64,000 nucleotides of DNA, from NCBI GenBank assembly GCA_963976055.1, contig CAXBJB010000002.1, forward strand, positions 1 through 64,000. Reading direction: 5' to 3'. A program made the translations under genes and the position numbers. The notes under the pieces are model-generated. The model made no database searches. It worked only from the letters and a program-made list of their open reading frames with translations, and had not been told where the DNA came from. Positions 35,509 through 44,738 of the stretch are shown here, piece after piece. The DNA is from UBA1479 sp963976055 (GTDB taxonomy: Bacteria; Pseudomonadota; Alphaproteobacteria; Rhodospirillales; Casp-alpha2). How positions within the stretch are numbered: position 1 is the stretch's first letter; each line of letters opens with the position of its first letter.

Positions 35509-38193
35509 TCAGGCCAGATCCAGCGTCGTCTCCATCACCGGCTCGTCGTCCAGCCTGTGGACCCGGAACCCCAGGTTGCGCACCATGTCCAGCATGGGAT
35601 GGTTTTCCGCCATGACCTGGCCGGTCATGGTCTTCGTACCGCGGGCCCGGCAATAGCCGATCATCTTTTCCAACAGCTTGTATCCCAGGCCCTGACCCTT
35701 GAGGTCCGAGCGCACGATGATCGCGAATTCGCAGGTGTCGTTGTCGGGGTCGGTCACCGTGCGCACGACGCCCAAGGTCTCGCGGCCCGTACCGTCGGCT
35801 TTGGACGCCGAGGCGATGAAGGCCATTTCGCGGTCGTAGTCGATCTGCGTCAGGCGGGCGATTTCCGAATGGGGGAATTCGCGGACCAAGCCGAAGAAGC
35901 GGAAGCGGATGTCCTCGGGCGTGAGCCGGTCGAGGAATTCTCGGTGTTCCGGTTCGTCCTCGGGCCGGATCGGGCGCAGCAGCACCTTGAGGCCGTTGTG
36001 CAACGTGAACGGTTCTTCCAGCTCGGCCGGGTAGGGGCGGATCGCCAGGGCGCGTGATCGGTCGCCCGTGGGGCGGGCGACGCGGATGCGGGCGTCCAGC
36101 GCCAGCACGCCGTTCTCGTCGGCGAGCAGCGGGTTGATATCCAGTTCGAGGATTTCAGGAATGTCGACGACCATCTGCGATATCTGGACCAGGGTCAGGC
36201 AGAGCGCGTCCATGTTCACGGGTGGGCGGTCGCGGTAGCCTTGCAGCAGGCGCCAGATGCGGGTTCGGGTCACCAAGTCGCGGGCCAAGTGCATGTTGAG
36301 CGGCGGCAGCGATACCGCCCGGTCGGCGATCACCTCGACCGCCGTGCCGCCCTCGCCGAACAGGATGACCGGCCCGAATATGGGATCGCAGGTGACGCCG
36401 ACGATCAGTTCGTGGGCGTTCGCCCGATCGGCCATGCGCTGCACGGTGAAGCCTTCGATGTTGGCGTCGGGAAACTTCTCGCCGATGATCTTCAACATGC
36501 GTTCCGCCGAGGCGGCGACGGCCTCGGCCGTGTCGAGAAACAGGTCGACGCCGCCGACGTCCGACTTGTGGCTGATGTCCGGCGACAGAATTTTCAAGGC
36601 CACGGGAAAGCCCATGGCCTGGGCCTTGACGGCGGCCTCCGCAGGCGTGGCGACGATATGGGTTTCCACCGTCGGAATGCCGTAGGCCGCGAGCATCGAT
36701 TTGGCTTCCGGTTCGCTCATCATGGCGTCGCCGCCTGCGAGGTGTCCCTCGATCATCACCCGTGCGACGGCCGTTGCGGGGTTGAACTGCGCGGGCAGGG
36801 ACATCGGCGTTTCCGTCAACATCTCCTGGTTCCGCTTGTAGGTAATCAGGTGCATGAAGGCGCCGACGGCTTCGCCCGGGGTGTCATAGGTCGGCACCCC
36901 CGCATCGCGCAGCATCTTGCGGGCGGGTGCCACCGCCTGCTCGCCGACCCAATTGGCCAATATAGGGGCCTTGGTTTCGCGCGCGACATCGATGACCGCC
37001 TGCGCCGCCGCCGTGCTGGACGCCGTCGCCGTCGGTGCGTGCATGACCAGGACGGCGTCGGCTTCCTTGGCCGCCAGTATGGTCTGCATGGCGGCAGCGT
37101 AGCGTTCCGGCGGTGCGTCGCCGATGATGTCGGCGGGATTGCCATGCGACCAAGCGGCGGGCAGGATCTTGTCCAGGGCGGTCAGGGTGGCGTCGGAAAA
37201 CGCGGCCAGTCGCCCGCCCGACTGGACCAGCCGATCGACCGCCATGACCCCGATGCCGCCGCCGTTGGTCACGATGGCCAGCCGGTCGCCGGGAAATTTC
37301 GGCGCCCGGGCCAGGGTTTCGACGGCGGCGAAAATTTCCTCGATGGTATCGACGCGCAGCATGCCGGCGCGGCGGAAGGCGGCATCGTAGACCGCGTCCG
37401 TACCGGCCAGCGCGCCGGTATGAGAACGGGCGGCCTGCGCGCCGGCGTCGCTGCGCCCCGCCTTGATGACCAGAATGGGCTTGTTGCGCGATGCCGCGCG
37501 GCCGGCCGACATGAAGGCCCGCCGTTCGTGGATGGATTCCACATACAGCAGGATCGCCCGCGTGCTCGGGTCGCTGCCCAGATAGTCGAGCACGTCGCCG
37601 AAATCCGTATCCAGCGCATCACCCATGGAGATGAAATGGGAAAAGCCGATGCCGCGCGCCCGCGCCCAATCCAGCACGGCGGTGCACATGGCGCCCGACT
37701 GGCTGGCGAAGGCGATGTTGCCGGGCAGGGCCGGCAGGTGGGCGAAGCTGGCGTTGAGCCCGATCCCCGGCACCAGAAGGCCGAGACAGTTGGGACCCAA
37801 GAGCCGCATGCCGTACCCGCGCGCGATGGCCAGAACCTCGGCCTGGGCCGAGGCGTCGCCGTTGGACGCGGCGGCGGCGGCAAGGCCCGCCGTCAGCACG
37901 ATGGCGGCGCGGGTGCCGCGCCGGCCCAGGTCGTCGATGATTTTCGCCACCGTGGCGGGCGGTGTGCAGACAATGGCCATGTCCGGCGTTTCCGGCAGGT
38001 CGGCGACATCGTCATAGGTCAGCACCCCGGCGACGGCCCGATAGTGCGGATTGACCGGCATGATGGGGCCGGAAAAGCCGCCTTCGAGCAGGTTGTGCAT
38101 GACCAGATTGCCGACGGACCCCTTGCGGTCCGACGCACCGATCACGGCGACCGAAGTGGGGCGGAACAGCTTGTTGAGGTTTCTGACGGTCAT
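35509..38193 (-). CDS. Pat/PatZ-type protein acyltransferase (ADP-forming acyl-CoA synthetase fused to GNAT)
   Basis: This 894-residue protein has a CoA-binding domain (VIGASDRKGSVGNLVMHN, about 15-32), succinyl-CoA-ligase-like domains, an ATP-grasp domain (about 490-700, with MGFPVALKILSPDISHKSD) and a C-terminal GNAT acetyltransferase (about 725-885, RSDLKGQGLGYKLLEKM). The layout and length match PatZ/Pat, which acetylate metabolic enzymes such as acetyl-CoA synthetase. Whether the synthetase half is active is unknown. It ends back to back with the CHASE2 cyclase, and a second cyclase lies upstream on the same strand. Confidence 0.9.
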   Translation of the reverse strand: MTVRNLNKLFRPTSVAVIGASDRKGSVGNLVMHNLLEGGFSGPIMPVNPHYRAVAGVLTYDDVADLPETPDMAIVCTPPATVAKIIDDLGRRGTRAAIVLTAGLAAAAASNGDASAQAEVLAIARGYGMRLLGPNCLGLLVPGIGLNASFAHLPALPGNIAFASQSGAMCTAVLDWARARGIGFSHFISMGDALDTDFGDVLDYLGSDPSTRAILLYVESIHERRAFMSAGRAASRNKPILVIKAGRSDAGAQAARSHTGALAGTDAVYDAAFRRAGMLRVDTIEEIFAAVETLARAPKFPGDRLAIVTNGGGIGVMAVDRLVQSGGRLAAFSDATLTALDKILPAAWSHGNPADIIGDAPPERYAAAMQTILAAKEADAVLVMHAPTATASSTAAAQAVIDVARETKAPILANWVGEQAVAPARKMLRDAGVPTYDTPGEAVGAFMHLITYKRNQEMLTETPMSLPAQFNPATAVARVMIEGHLAGGDAMMSEPEAKSMLAAYGIPTVETHIVATPAEAAVKAQAMGFPVALKILSPDISHKSDVGGVDLFLDTAEAVAASAERMLKIIGEKFPDANIEGFTVQRMADRANAHELIVGVTCDPIFGPVILFGEGGTAVEVIADRAVSLPPLNMHLARDLVTRTRIWRLLQGYRDRPPVNMDALCLTLVQISQMVVDIPEILELDINPLLADENGVLALDARIRVARPTGDRSRALAIRPYPAELEEPFTLHNGLKVLLRPIRPEDEPEHREFLDRLTPEDIRFRFFGLVREFPHSEIARLTQIDYDREMAFIASASKADGTGRETLGVVRTVTDPDNDTCEFAIIVRSDLKGQGLGYKLLEKMIGYCRARGTKTMTGQVMAENHPMLDMVRNLGFRVHRLDDEPVMETTLDLA

Positions 38194-38294
38194 GGGGGCG
38201 CCTAACTATTCGCGGCCCAGGTTAGGCCGATAATGTTTCAGAGCCATCACAAACTTTGCATTGCAGCATGCGCGGGCTGACGGGTGCGGCCGGT

Positions 38295-40664
38295 TTATTT
38301 CGAGGTCATGACCCAGACGCCGTTCCAGTCCTTGGGCGGTTCCGCCTTGAGCATTTCGCAGCGCCCGATATAGGTTTCCGCGAGCTTGTCGTTGGGGTTG
38401 AGCGCGATGGCTTCCTTGAAGGCCTTGGTGGCTTTGTCCCAATCGCCCTTGTCGTAATGGCCGCGCCCGGATTTGAAGTGGTTCACCGCTTCCATCAGGT
38501 TGGGGAAGGTGTCGTCCGTGTGGAAGTCGAGAACTTCGTAAACGCCGACCGGCTCGGTCTTGCCCTTGACGATCACCTTGTCGATGTCGCGGATGCGGTA
38601 GGTGCCCTTGAGCTTGCGGTAGGTGAATTCCGAGATCAGCAGCCGCGCCGAATACTGCTTACACGCACTTTCCAGGCGCGCGGCCAGGTTCACGCCGTCG
38701 CCGATCATGGTGAAGTCCATGCGCTTGGGCGACCCGATGTTGCCCGACACGATGTTGCCCGTGTTCAGGCCGATGCCCATGTCGATGGGCATGTCGCCCT
38801 TCTTCACGCGGGTCACATTCCATTCGTCCAGTTCGCGGAGCATGGAGATGGCGGCGCGGAGTGCCCGGTCCTCGCAATCTTCAAGCGGCAGCGGCACGCC
38901 GAACCCGGCCATGATCGCGTCGCCGATGAACTTGTCGAGCATGCCGTTCTCGCGCGAGATGCAGTCCACCATGATGGTGAAATATTCGTTCAGCATCTGC
39001 ACCGTGCCCTGCGGGCCTAAGCTTTCGGTCAGGGTGGTGAAGCTGCGCACGTCGGAGAACAGGATGGTCGCTTCCAGGCTTTTGCCGCCCAGGATGTCCT
39101 CGCCGCCCTTCATCAACTGATCGGCCAGGCCCGGGTCCATGTAGCGCGACATGGTCGACTTCATGCGCTTCTCGGAGGAAATGTCCTCGAGCATCAGCAT
39201 GGAGCCGAGCTTCTTGCCTTCCTCCGTGGTCAGCGGCAGGAAGTGCACGTTGACGGACTTGGTTTCAGCGCCTTGTTTGAGTTCCTGATCCATGGTGATG
39301 TCCGGCTCCTGGGTTTCCTCCAGAAGGTCCAGGCGGTCGTTGATCCAGGGGTTCTCGATGGCGAAGAACTCCTTCGCCTCCTTGCCGATGATGTCGTCCT
39401 CGTCCTCGCAGTGCAGGATGCGCAGGCCCGCGGCGTTGCAGGTCACGACCTTGCCGTCCTCGTCGATGGTGACCACGCCGTTGGACATGCTTTCCAGCAT
39501 GCTTTCGTTGTAGTTCTTCATGTTCTGGACGTCTTCGAACAGCTTGGCGTTTTCCAGGGCGATGGACACCTGCGCCGTGAACGCCTTCAGCCGCGTTTCG
39601 TCCTCTTCCGTGAACGGCCCGCCGCGCTTGTTCAAAACCTGGGTCACGCCGATCATCTTGCCCGCCTTGTTGACCACGGGAACGCAGAGGATCGAGCGCG
39701 TGAAATACCCGGTCTTCTTGTCGAAGGCAGGGTTGAAGCGCAGGTCCGCGTAGGCGTAGGGGATGTTGATGGTGTCGCCGGAGCAGAACACGGCGCCGGC
39801 GATCCCCAGATGATTGGGCAGGCGGATTTCGCCCAGGGAATCTCCCATCGCCACGCGGGAAAACAGCTCGTTGGTCTTTTCGTCGTTGAGGAACAGGGTC
39901 GAACGGTCGGCGTTGAGCATACGGGTTGCTTCCGACATTACGCGCGACAGCAGCGAACCCAGTTCCAGGTTCGATGTCACGTCCGAGACCATGTCCAGGA
40001 ACTTCATTTCCTGTTCCCGGCTTTTCTTCATGCTTTCGACGAACTGGGTGCTTTGCAACGCAACGGCGGCCTGAGTGGTGATGGCCTCGAGCAAGGCCAG
40101 ATCGTCGTCGTCGAAAGCCTCGCCGTTCTTCTTGTTCAGGCATTGGACGACGCCGATGATTTCGTCCTTCACGGTCTTCACCGGGGCGGCGCAGATGGTG
40201 TTGGTCTTGAACCCGGTCTGCTCGTCGACGGAGCGGTTGAAGCGTTTGTCCTGATAGGCGTCGTCGATGGTCTCGCCGGTGCCGGACGTGAACACCGCGC
40301 CGGCGATGCCGGTGTTGTTGAGGATGCGGATTTCGCGCTGGAAATTGCCTTGGGCGACGCGGGAATACAGCTCGCCCGTGGCCGGGTCGTTGAGGAACAG
40401 GGTGCCGCGTTCGGCGTTCAGTTCGAACACGATGACCTCGACCAGGGTTTCCAGAACTTCGTCCAGGGATTCGATGCCGGCGACCCGGCGCGACACGTTC
40501 AGCAGCATCTCCGCCTGTTTCAGGCGGCGGTCGGCCTCGTGCAGCTTGCGGTGGATTTCCTCGTCCGTCACCGGCGGCTTGGCGGCGCTTGCGGTCGGGC
40601 GGGCAGGGGCACCGCCCGCGCCGTCGCGCTCGATGGTGCCGGGCGAGGGAAGGTTGCTGCTCAT
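38295..40664 (-). CDS. GAF-GAF-PAS adenylate/guanylate cyclase
   Basis: This soluble 789-residue class III cyclase has two GAF domains (about residues 55-210 and 225-385), a PAS-like region (about 395-500) and a cyclase domain (about 530-700) with metal aspartates in LFSDVRSFTTL and IGDAIMAGF, the substrate lysine in LDKFIGD and GDGVNLAARLE. A TPR-like tail and the ending PPKDWNGVWVMTSK follow. The GAFs may bind a cyclic nucleotide or another small ligand. Its start overlaps the stop of the upstream coiled-coil gene (ATGA), so the two proteins are probably partners. Confidence 0.92.
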   Translation of the reverse strand: MSSNLPSPGTIERDGAGGAPARPTASAAKPPVTDEEIHRKLHEADRRLKQAEMLLNVSRRVAGIESLDEVLETLVEVIVFELNAERGTLFLNDPATGELYSRVAQGNFQREIRILNNTGIAGAVFTSGTGETIDDAYQDKRFNRSVDEQTGFKTNTICAAPVKTVKDEIIGVVQCLNKKNGEAFDDDDLALLEAITTQAAVALQSTQFVESMKKSREQEMKFLDMVSDVTSNLELGSLLSRVMSEATRMLNADRSTLFLNDEKTNELFSRVAMGDSLGEIRLPNHLGIAGAVFCSGDTINIPYAYADLRFNPAFDKKTGYFTRSILCVPVVNKAGKMIGVTQVLNKRGGPFTEEDETRLKAFTAQVSIALENAKLFEDVQNMKNYNESMLESMSNGVVTIDEDGKVVTCNAAGLRILHCEDEDDIIGKEAKEFFAIENPWINDRLDLLEETQEPDITMDQELKQGAETKSVNVHFLPLTTEEGKKLGSMLMLEDISSEKRMKSTMSRYMDPGLADQLMKGGEDILGGKSLEATILFSDVRSFTTLTESLGPQGTVQMLNEYFTIMVDCISRENGMLDKFIGDAIMAGFGVPLPLEDCEDRALRAAISMLRELDEWNVTRVKKGDMPIDMGIGLNTGNIVSGNIGSPKRMDFTMIGDGVNLAARLESACKQYSARLLISEFTYRKLKGTYRIRDIDKVIVKGKTEPVGVYEVLDFHTDDTFPNLMEAVNHFKSGRGHYDKGDWDKATKAFKEAIALNPNDKLAETYIGRCEMLKAEPPKDWNGVWVMTSK

Positions 40665-41236
40665 TGCCGCGCTTCGGAACCTCGCTGGGACTTGACCTCA
40701 AGGGTACGCCGCAGGGTGACGATGGCCTGCTGCAGTTCGCCGACTTCGTCCCGGCGGGTCCGGTTCAGTTCCTGCACCGTCTCCTGATGGCGGAAGTTCA
40801 GGTCTTCCATTTCCTGCCGCAGACGGGCGGCGGTCGCCTTGAGCTGCTGAATTTCGTCGCGCCCGGCGGAAACGGCCTCGTTCAGCTCTTTTTCCTTTTC
40901 CAGCTTGAGCGTCTCCATCTCGTCGCGCAGCGCCTGAATGGTGTTTTTCAACTGAGTGATCTCGTCGTTGCCGGCGGCGCGTTCTTCCTGAACTTCCTTC
41001 TGGCGGGCGAAGTTCAATTGTTCCATTTCCTCGCGGAGCGCCGCGGCCGTGTCCTTCAGTTGCTTGATCTCGTCGATGCCCTCGGCGCGCGCTTCCTGTT
41101 CGACGCGCTGCATGTCGAAGACCTTGTTTTCAAGTTCCTCGCGGAGCGCGGCGACGGTTTCTTTCAGTTGCCGAATCTCAAGCTGTGCATCCCGCAGGTC
41201 ATTCGACTCTGTGGCGGGTGAGACCGGATCACTCAT
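40661..41236 (-). CDS. Coiled-coil protein with tandem 36-residue repeats
   Basis: This 191-residue protein consists almost entirely of four exact-length 36-residue repeats plus a partial fifth. Each repeat begins E-I/V-x-Q/E-L-K and contains LREEM or a variant (residues about 17-52, 53-88, 89-124, 125-160, 161-190). Heptad spacing predicts a long parallel coiled coil. There is no catalytic motif, signal or membrane segment. The start is ATG 41236 (GGAAAGG 9 bases upstream); the open frame extends further upstream but loses the repeat pattern. It is translationally coupled to the GAF cyclase gene, suggesting a scaffold or dimerisation partner. Confidence 0.75.
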   Translation of the reverse strand: MSDPVSPATESNDLRDAQLEIRQLKETVAALREELENKVFDMQRVEQEARAEGIDEIKQLKDTAAALREEMEQLNFARQKEVQEERAAGNDEITQLKNTIQALRDEMETLKLEKEKELNEAVSAGRDEIQQLKATAARLRQEMEDLNFRHQETVQELNRTRRDEVGELQQAIVTLRRTLEVKSQRGSEARQ

Positions 41237-41401
41237 CCTCGAACACCTTTCCGCCCGTGGCGGTCGTTTTGAGCATCTTTCGACCGCCATCTTAGCATGC
41301 GGATGGAACATCGTCGTGACTGCTCGTAACATAGTCGCGCCCTTCAGGGGCGGGCGTCAAGATTGCTTGTCGTTCAATTGCTTATGCCGGGATGCCGTCG
41401 G

Positions 41402-42673
41402 ATGATGACTGCCGTGTGCCGGGATTGCGCGACCCTGTGGGAGGCCCCGCCGGGGGCTTCGGCCGGGCGTTGTCCGCAATGCGGCGGCCGGCGCATCTTC
41501 GGCCATCCCGAACTGGCGTCCCTGACCCTGGCCCATATCGATTGCGACGCCTTCTACGCCAGCGTGGAAAAGCGCGACAATCCGGCCATCGCCGGGCGCC
41601 CGGTGATCGTCGGCGGCGGTCGGCGGGGGGTGGTCGCGGCGTGTTGCTATATCGCGCGAATCTCGGGCGTGCGCTCGGCCATGCCCATGTTTCAGGCGCT
41701 CAAGCGCTGTCCCAAGGCCGTGGTCATCCGCCCGGACATGGAAAAGTACCGGCAGGCCGGCCATCAGATCCGCGCCATGATGCAGGACCTGACCCCGCTG
41801 GTCGAGCCGATCAGCATCGACGAGGCGTTTCTCGACCTTGCCGGGACTCAGGCCCTGCACAAGGGGCCGCCGGCGGTGACCCTGGTGCGCCTGGTGAAGC
41901 GGATCGAGGACGAGGTCGGTGTCACGGCCTCCATCGGCCTCAGCTACAACAAGTTCCTGGCCAAGGTCGCGTCGGACCTGGACAAGCCGCGCGGATTCGC
42001 CGCCATCGGCCGCGCCGATGCGGCGGATTTCCTGAGGGACAGGCCCGTGAGCTTGATCTGGGGGGTGGGCGGCAGCCTGCGCGGGCGCCTGGAAAAGGAC
42101 GGCGTGACGCGCATCGGCGACCTGCTGCGTTTCGACGAACGGGACTTGACGGCGCGCTACGGCGCCATGGGCAGCCGGCTTTACAATTTCGCGCGGGGCC
42201 AGGACGACCGCCGCGTGACCCCAGGCGGCGACGCCAAGAGCGTCTCGGCGGAAACCACCTTCGATGAGGATATCGGCGATCTGGAAAGCCTCAAGGCCGT
42301 GCTGTGGCGACTTTCAGAAAAGGTCTCGTCCCGCCTGAAACGCAAGGGGATCGCGGGTGGCACGGTGGTTCTCAAGCTGAAGACCGACAAGTTCCGGCAG
42401 CTGACGCGCTCGCGCCGGCTGGACCGCCCAACCCAACTGGCCGAAGCCATCTACCGCGCGGCCCTGCCGATGCTGGTGAAAGAGACCGACGGAACGCGGT
42501 TCCGCCTGATCGGGACGGGCGTGCAGACCATCGCACCTTTGGGCGCCGGTGCGCCGGAAACGGGTGATCTTCTGGCCGGGGCGGGCGACCGCCCGCGCAA
42601 GGTCGAGGAAGCCATGGACCGCGTGCGCGGCAAGTTCGGGGCGGATGCGATCAAGAAGGGCCGGTCCCTCTGA
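41402..42673 (+). CDS. dinB: DNA polymerase IV (DinB) with N-terminal zinc-ribbon
   Basis: This 423-residue Y-family translesion polymerase has metal ligands in AHIDCDAFYASVE (D47, D49 region) and SIDEAFLDLAG near 138-146, then HhH motifs and the little-finger domain. An extra N-terminal segment carries C6-C9-C24-C27 (CRDC and CPQC), a likely zinc ribbon, seen in an alphaproteobacterial DinB subgroup. Starts at 41384, 41402 and 41405 are all possible. It is divergent from the coiled-coil gene; I do not see a clear LexA box in the 165-base gap. Confidence 0.92.
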   Translation: MMTAVCRDCATLWEAPPGASAGRCPQCGGRRIFGHPELASLTLAHIDCDAFYASVEKRDNPAIAGRPVIVGGGRRGVVAACCYIARISGVRSAMPMFQALKRCPKAVVIRPDMEKYRQAGHQIRAMMQDLTPLVEPISIDEAFLDLAGTQALHKGPPAVTLVRLVKRIEDEVGVTASIGLSYNKFLAKVASDLDKPRGFAAIGRADAADFLRDRPVSLIWGVGGSLRGRLEKDGVTRIGDLLRFDERDLTARYGAMGSRLYNFARGQDDRRVTPGGDAKSVSAETTFDEDIGDLESLKAVLWRLSEKVSSRLKRKGIAGGTVVLKLKTDKFRQLTRSRRLDRPTQLAEAIYRAALPMLVKETDGTRFRLIGTGVQTIAPLGAGAPETGDLLAGAGDRPRKVEEAMDRVRGKFGADAIKKGRSL

Positions 42674-42686
42674 CCTTGTCGCCGCG

Positions 42687-43361
42687 TCACCAACCGTCGC
42701 AGCGGGCCTGGGTCGCGCGGTAGCTGTCGGCGGTGTCGAGCCGGGCGTCGGCGGCGGCCATGTCCTGCTGCATGCGTTCGATCAGGGGCGTCAGGCGGTC
42801 GCGCAGCAGATTGACGAAATACCGGGCCCCCGTGCTCATCGACCCCGCGGCCTGCGGTACGGCGGCGGCGGCTTCGTCGGCCAGGCGGGCGCGGATGTCG
42901 GGCAGGTAGCGGGCCAGAGTGTCCTGAAAATTGCGCACGTGCTGGTTCTCGTGCTCCAGAATCACGTCGTACTGGCAGCTTCCGGGGCGGTAGCGGCGGT
43001 CGACATAGACGTCGATGCGGTCGTAGCCGATGGTCAGTTCCGCGTCCTTCAGCCCGACGCAGAACCCTTTCGCCAGACGCTGGCCCTGAACCTGGACGCG
43101 GAATTCCCATTTCAGGTCGCGGCCCATCAGTCCCACCGGATGCCAGTCGGCCTGGACCGCGGCACCGCCCGCGCGGCGGCGCTTGGCTTCCAACTGCTTG
43201 CCGGAAAAACCGTTGGAAAATCGGACGGTGCCGCGCTTTTCCGTCAGCCGGGTAGTCGTCTCGACCCCCGGCAGGCGGCAGTCGGCAGCCCGTGCGGGCG
43301 TCCACGGCACGGTTCCCAGAAGCATCAGGGCAAAGGGCAGAAGCGCCAGACAGGGCCGCAA
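42687..43361 (-). CDS. Exported hypothetical protein with HExxH motif
   Basis: This protein of about 224 residues appears to start at TTG 43361, with TTTGGAGG 9 bases upstream, giving a clean signal peptide (RPCLALLPFALMLLGTVPW, cleavage after about ARA). The mature part contains ILEHENQHVRNFQ, an HExxH motif of the zincin type, in a helix context. Two or three cysteines could form disulfides. I do not recognise the family; a periplasmic metallopeptidase-like protein is possible. It converges with dinB (13-base gap) and is divergent from the BKACE gene. Confidence 0.65.
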   Translation of the reverse strand: MRPCLALLPFALMLLGTVPWTPARAADCRLPGVETTTRLTEKRGTVRFSNGFSGKQLEAKRRRAGGAAVQADWHPVGLMGRDLKWEFRVQVQGQRLAKGFCVGLKDAELTIGYDRIDVYVDRRYRPGSCQYDVILEHENQHVRNFQDTLARYLPDIRARLADEAAAAVPQAAGSMSTGARYFVNLLRDRLTPLIERMQQDMAAADARLDTADSYRATQARCDGW

Positions 43362-43529
43362 GCGGCGAATCCTCCAAACAATGCGGCGCCGACCGGCACC
43401 GCCCTGTTTGAGATAATACCGCAAGACGTGCCCGTCCAGGTTTCCGGGCCGGGTGAATTGACGCGGGCCCCGGTCCGGGGCTACCAACAATCCCAAGGGG
43501 GGCTTGGCAGCGCAGGGAACATCCAGGCC

Positions 43530-44438
43530 ATGACGTTTCAATCCACCGTGCCGGGCTTCGGCAAAAAGGTGATCATCGAGGTTCGCGTCAACGAATACAT
43601 GGCGCGCGACGTCAATCCGAACGTGCCGTTCACGCCCGACGAAATCGCCGAGGCGGCCGCCGCCTGCCGCGCGGCGGGGGCGTCGATCTGCCACTATCAC
43701 GCGCGCAACGCCGACGGCTCACCCAACCACGACCCCGACGCCTATTTCGAGACGATCCGCAAAATCCGCGCGGCCAGCGACATCATGATCCATCCGACCC
43801 TGGGTCAGGTGACGCTGAAGTCCTCGGATGAGGCCCGCTTGCAGCACATCGTCAGGGCGTCGCAGGACCCGGCCTTGAAGCCCGATTTCGCGCCTATCGA
43901 TATCGGCTCGACCAACGTCGATGTCTACGACCGGGCCGCGAAGAAGATGAAGACGGACGAACTGGCCTATGTGAACACGCCCAAGACCTGCGCCTATTTC
44001 GCCGAGCGCATGCGCGAAATCGGGGTCAAGCCGGTGATCGTGTCCTGGACCGTGCCGTTCACCCGCATGTTCGAGGCGTTTTCGGAAATGGGGCTGGTCG
44101 ATCAGCCGGCTTACCTGTTGTTCGCGTTGTCGGATTCGGGCTATCTCGGTGGCCATCCGGGGACCATCAAGGGCCTGATGGCGCATCTGGAATTCCTGCC
44201 CCAGGGCGCCCGGTTCGAATGGTCGGTCAACAACAAGGTCGGCAACCTGTTCGGCCCGGCGGCGCTGGCGCTGGAAATGGACGGGCATGTGGCCATCGGG
44301 CTTGGCGACTATCCCTATCCGGAACTGGGCACGCCGACCAACGCGGATTTGGTCAAGCGCGTCGCCCAGATGGCCGAGGCATTCGGCCGCGAACCCGCCA
44401 CCCCGGCCGAGACGCGGGCGATGCTGGGCATGGCCTGA
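43530..44438 (+). CDS. BKACE family beta-keto acid cleavage enzyme
   Basis: This 302-residue TIM-barrel protein belongs to the 3-keto-5-aminohexanoate cleavage (Kce) family, zinc enzymes that split a beta-keto acid with acetyl-CoA. It has the zinc-binding GASICHYHARNADGSP (about residues 50-65), the characteristic IDIGSTNVDVYD and a C-terminal VAIGLGDYPYPELGTPTNA. The substrate within this broad family is unknown. ATG 43530 marks the start; upstream in-frame sequence overlaps dinB and the HExxH gene and has no family character. It is the last chromosomal gene before the integrated element. Confidence 0.9.
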   Translation: MTFQSTVPGFGKKVIIEVRVNEYMARDVNPNVPFTPDEIAEAAAACRAAGASICHYHARNADGSPNHDPDAYFETIRKIRAASDIMIHPTLGQVTLKSSDEARLQHIVRASQDPALKPDFAPIDIGSTNVDVYDRAAKKMKTDELAYVNTPKTCAYFAERMREIGVKPVIVSWTVPFTRMFEAFSEMGLVDQPAYLLFALSDSGYLGGHPGTIKGLMAHLEFLPQGARFEWSVNNKVGNLFGPAALALEMDGHVAIGLGDYPYPELGTPTNADLVKRVAQMAEAFGREPATPAETRAMLGMA

Positions 44439-44473
44439 GGCCGCGCGGCCCGCGCAAGCGCATCAGCCAAGGA

Positions 44474-44509
44474 AAAAGGGCCAGCCCTGGTCTCAGGACT
44501 GGCCCTTTT
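44474..44509 (-). terminator. Original terminator of the tRNA-Asn transcript
   Basis: An 11-bp stem (44474-44484 with 44499-44509) with a paired inner CCTG/CAGG ends in a T-run on the minus strand. It directly follows the tRNA 3' remnant, so before integration it would have terminated tRNA-Asn. It can also work for the BKACE gene from the plus side. Confidence 0.7.
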
Positions 44510-44561
44510 AATTGGCTCCGGCGGCAAGACTCGAACTTGCGACAAGTCGGTTAACAGCCGA
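44506..44561. repeat. Left attachment-site repeat (tRNA-Asn 3' remnant)
   Basis: These 56 bases are identical to 51946-52001. They contain the 3' half of tRNA-Asn (minus strand), including encoded CCA, the T arm and the anticodon stem. Beyond 44561 similarity fades after a few bases, so this copy is not a full tRNA. Confidence 0.9.
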
Positions 44562-44691
44562 TTGCTATACTAACAGCCATTGCGTATAATTGCCTACAGT
44601 TGATAAGGCTGGAAGCGGGGTTATTGCCCTGATACAAGCCATTTCGACGTTCAAGGATTGGCAATGACGCGCAACGCTGCACAAGCCCAGA

Positions 44692-44738
44692 TGGCACCTA
44701 TTTGGCACCTAAAAACCGGAAGGCGGGGTTAGGTGCCA
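44692..44738. repeat. Integrase arm-type sites, left end
   Basis: TGGCACCTA occurs at 44692-44700 and 44703-44711, 11 bases (one helical turn) apart, and inverted at 44730-44738, just before the integrase ATG. The same tandem pair occurs at the right end (51887 and 51898). Their place and phasing fit arm-type binding sites; the inverted copy overlaps the translation start and could allow autoregulation. Confidence 0.65.

Noticed and set aside
36241..38205. 654-codon plus-strand frame opposite the Pat-type gene
   Set aside because: The minus-strand Pat protein has full domain structure. The plus frame is composition-biased, without motifs, and is explained by GC-rich third positions.
44506..44580. 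Second tRNA-Asn gene at the left end
   Set aside because: Only the 3' half matches. The D arm and 5' acceptor strand are missing, so it is an attachment-site remnant.
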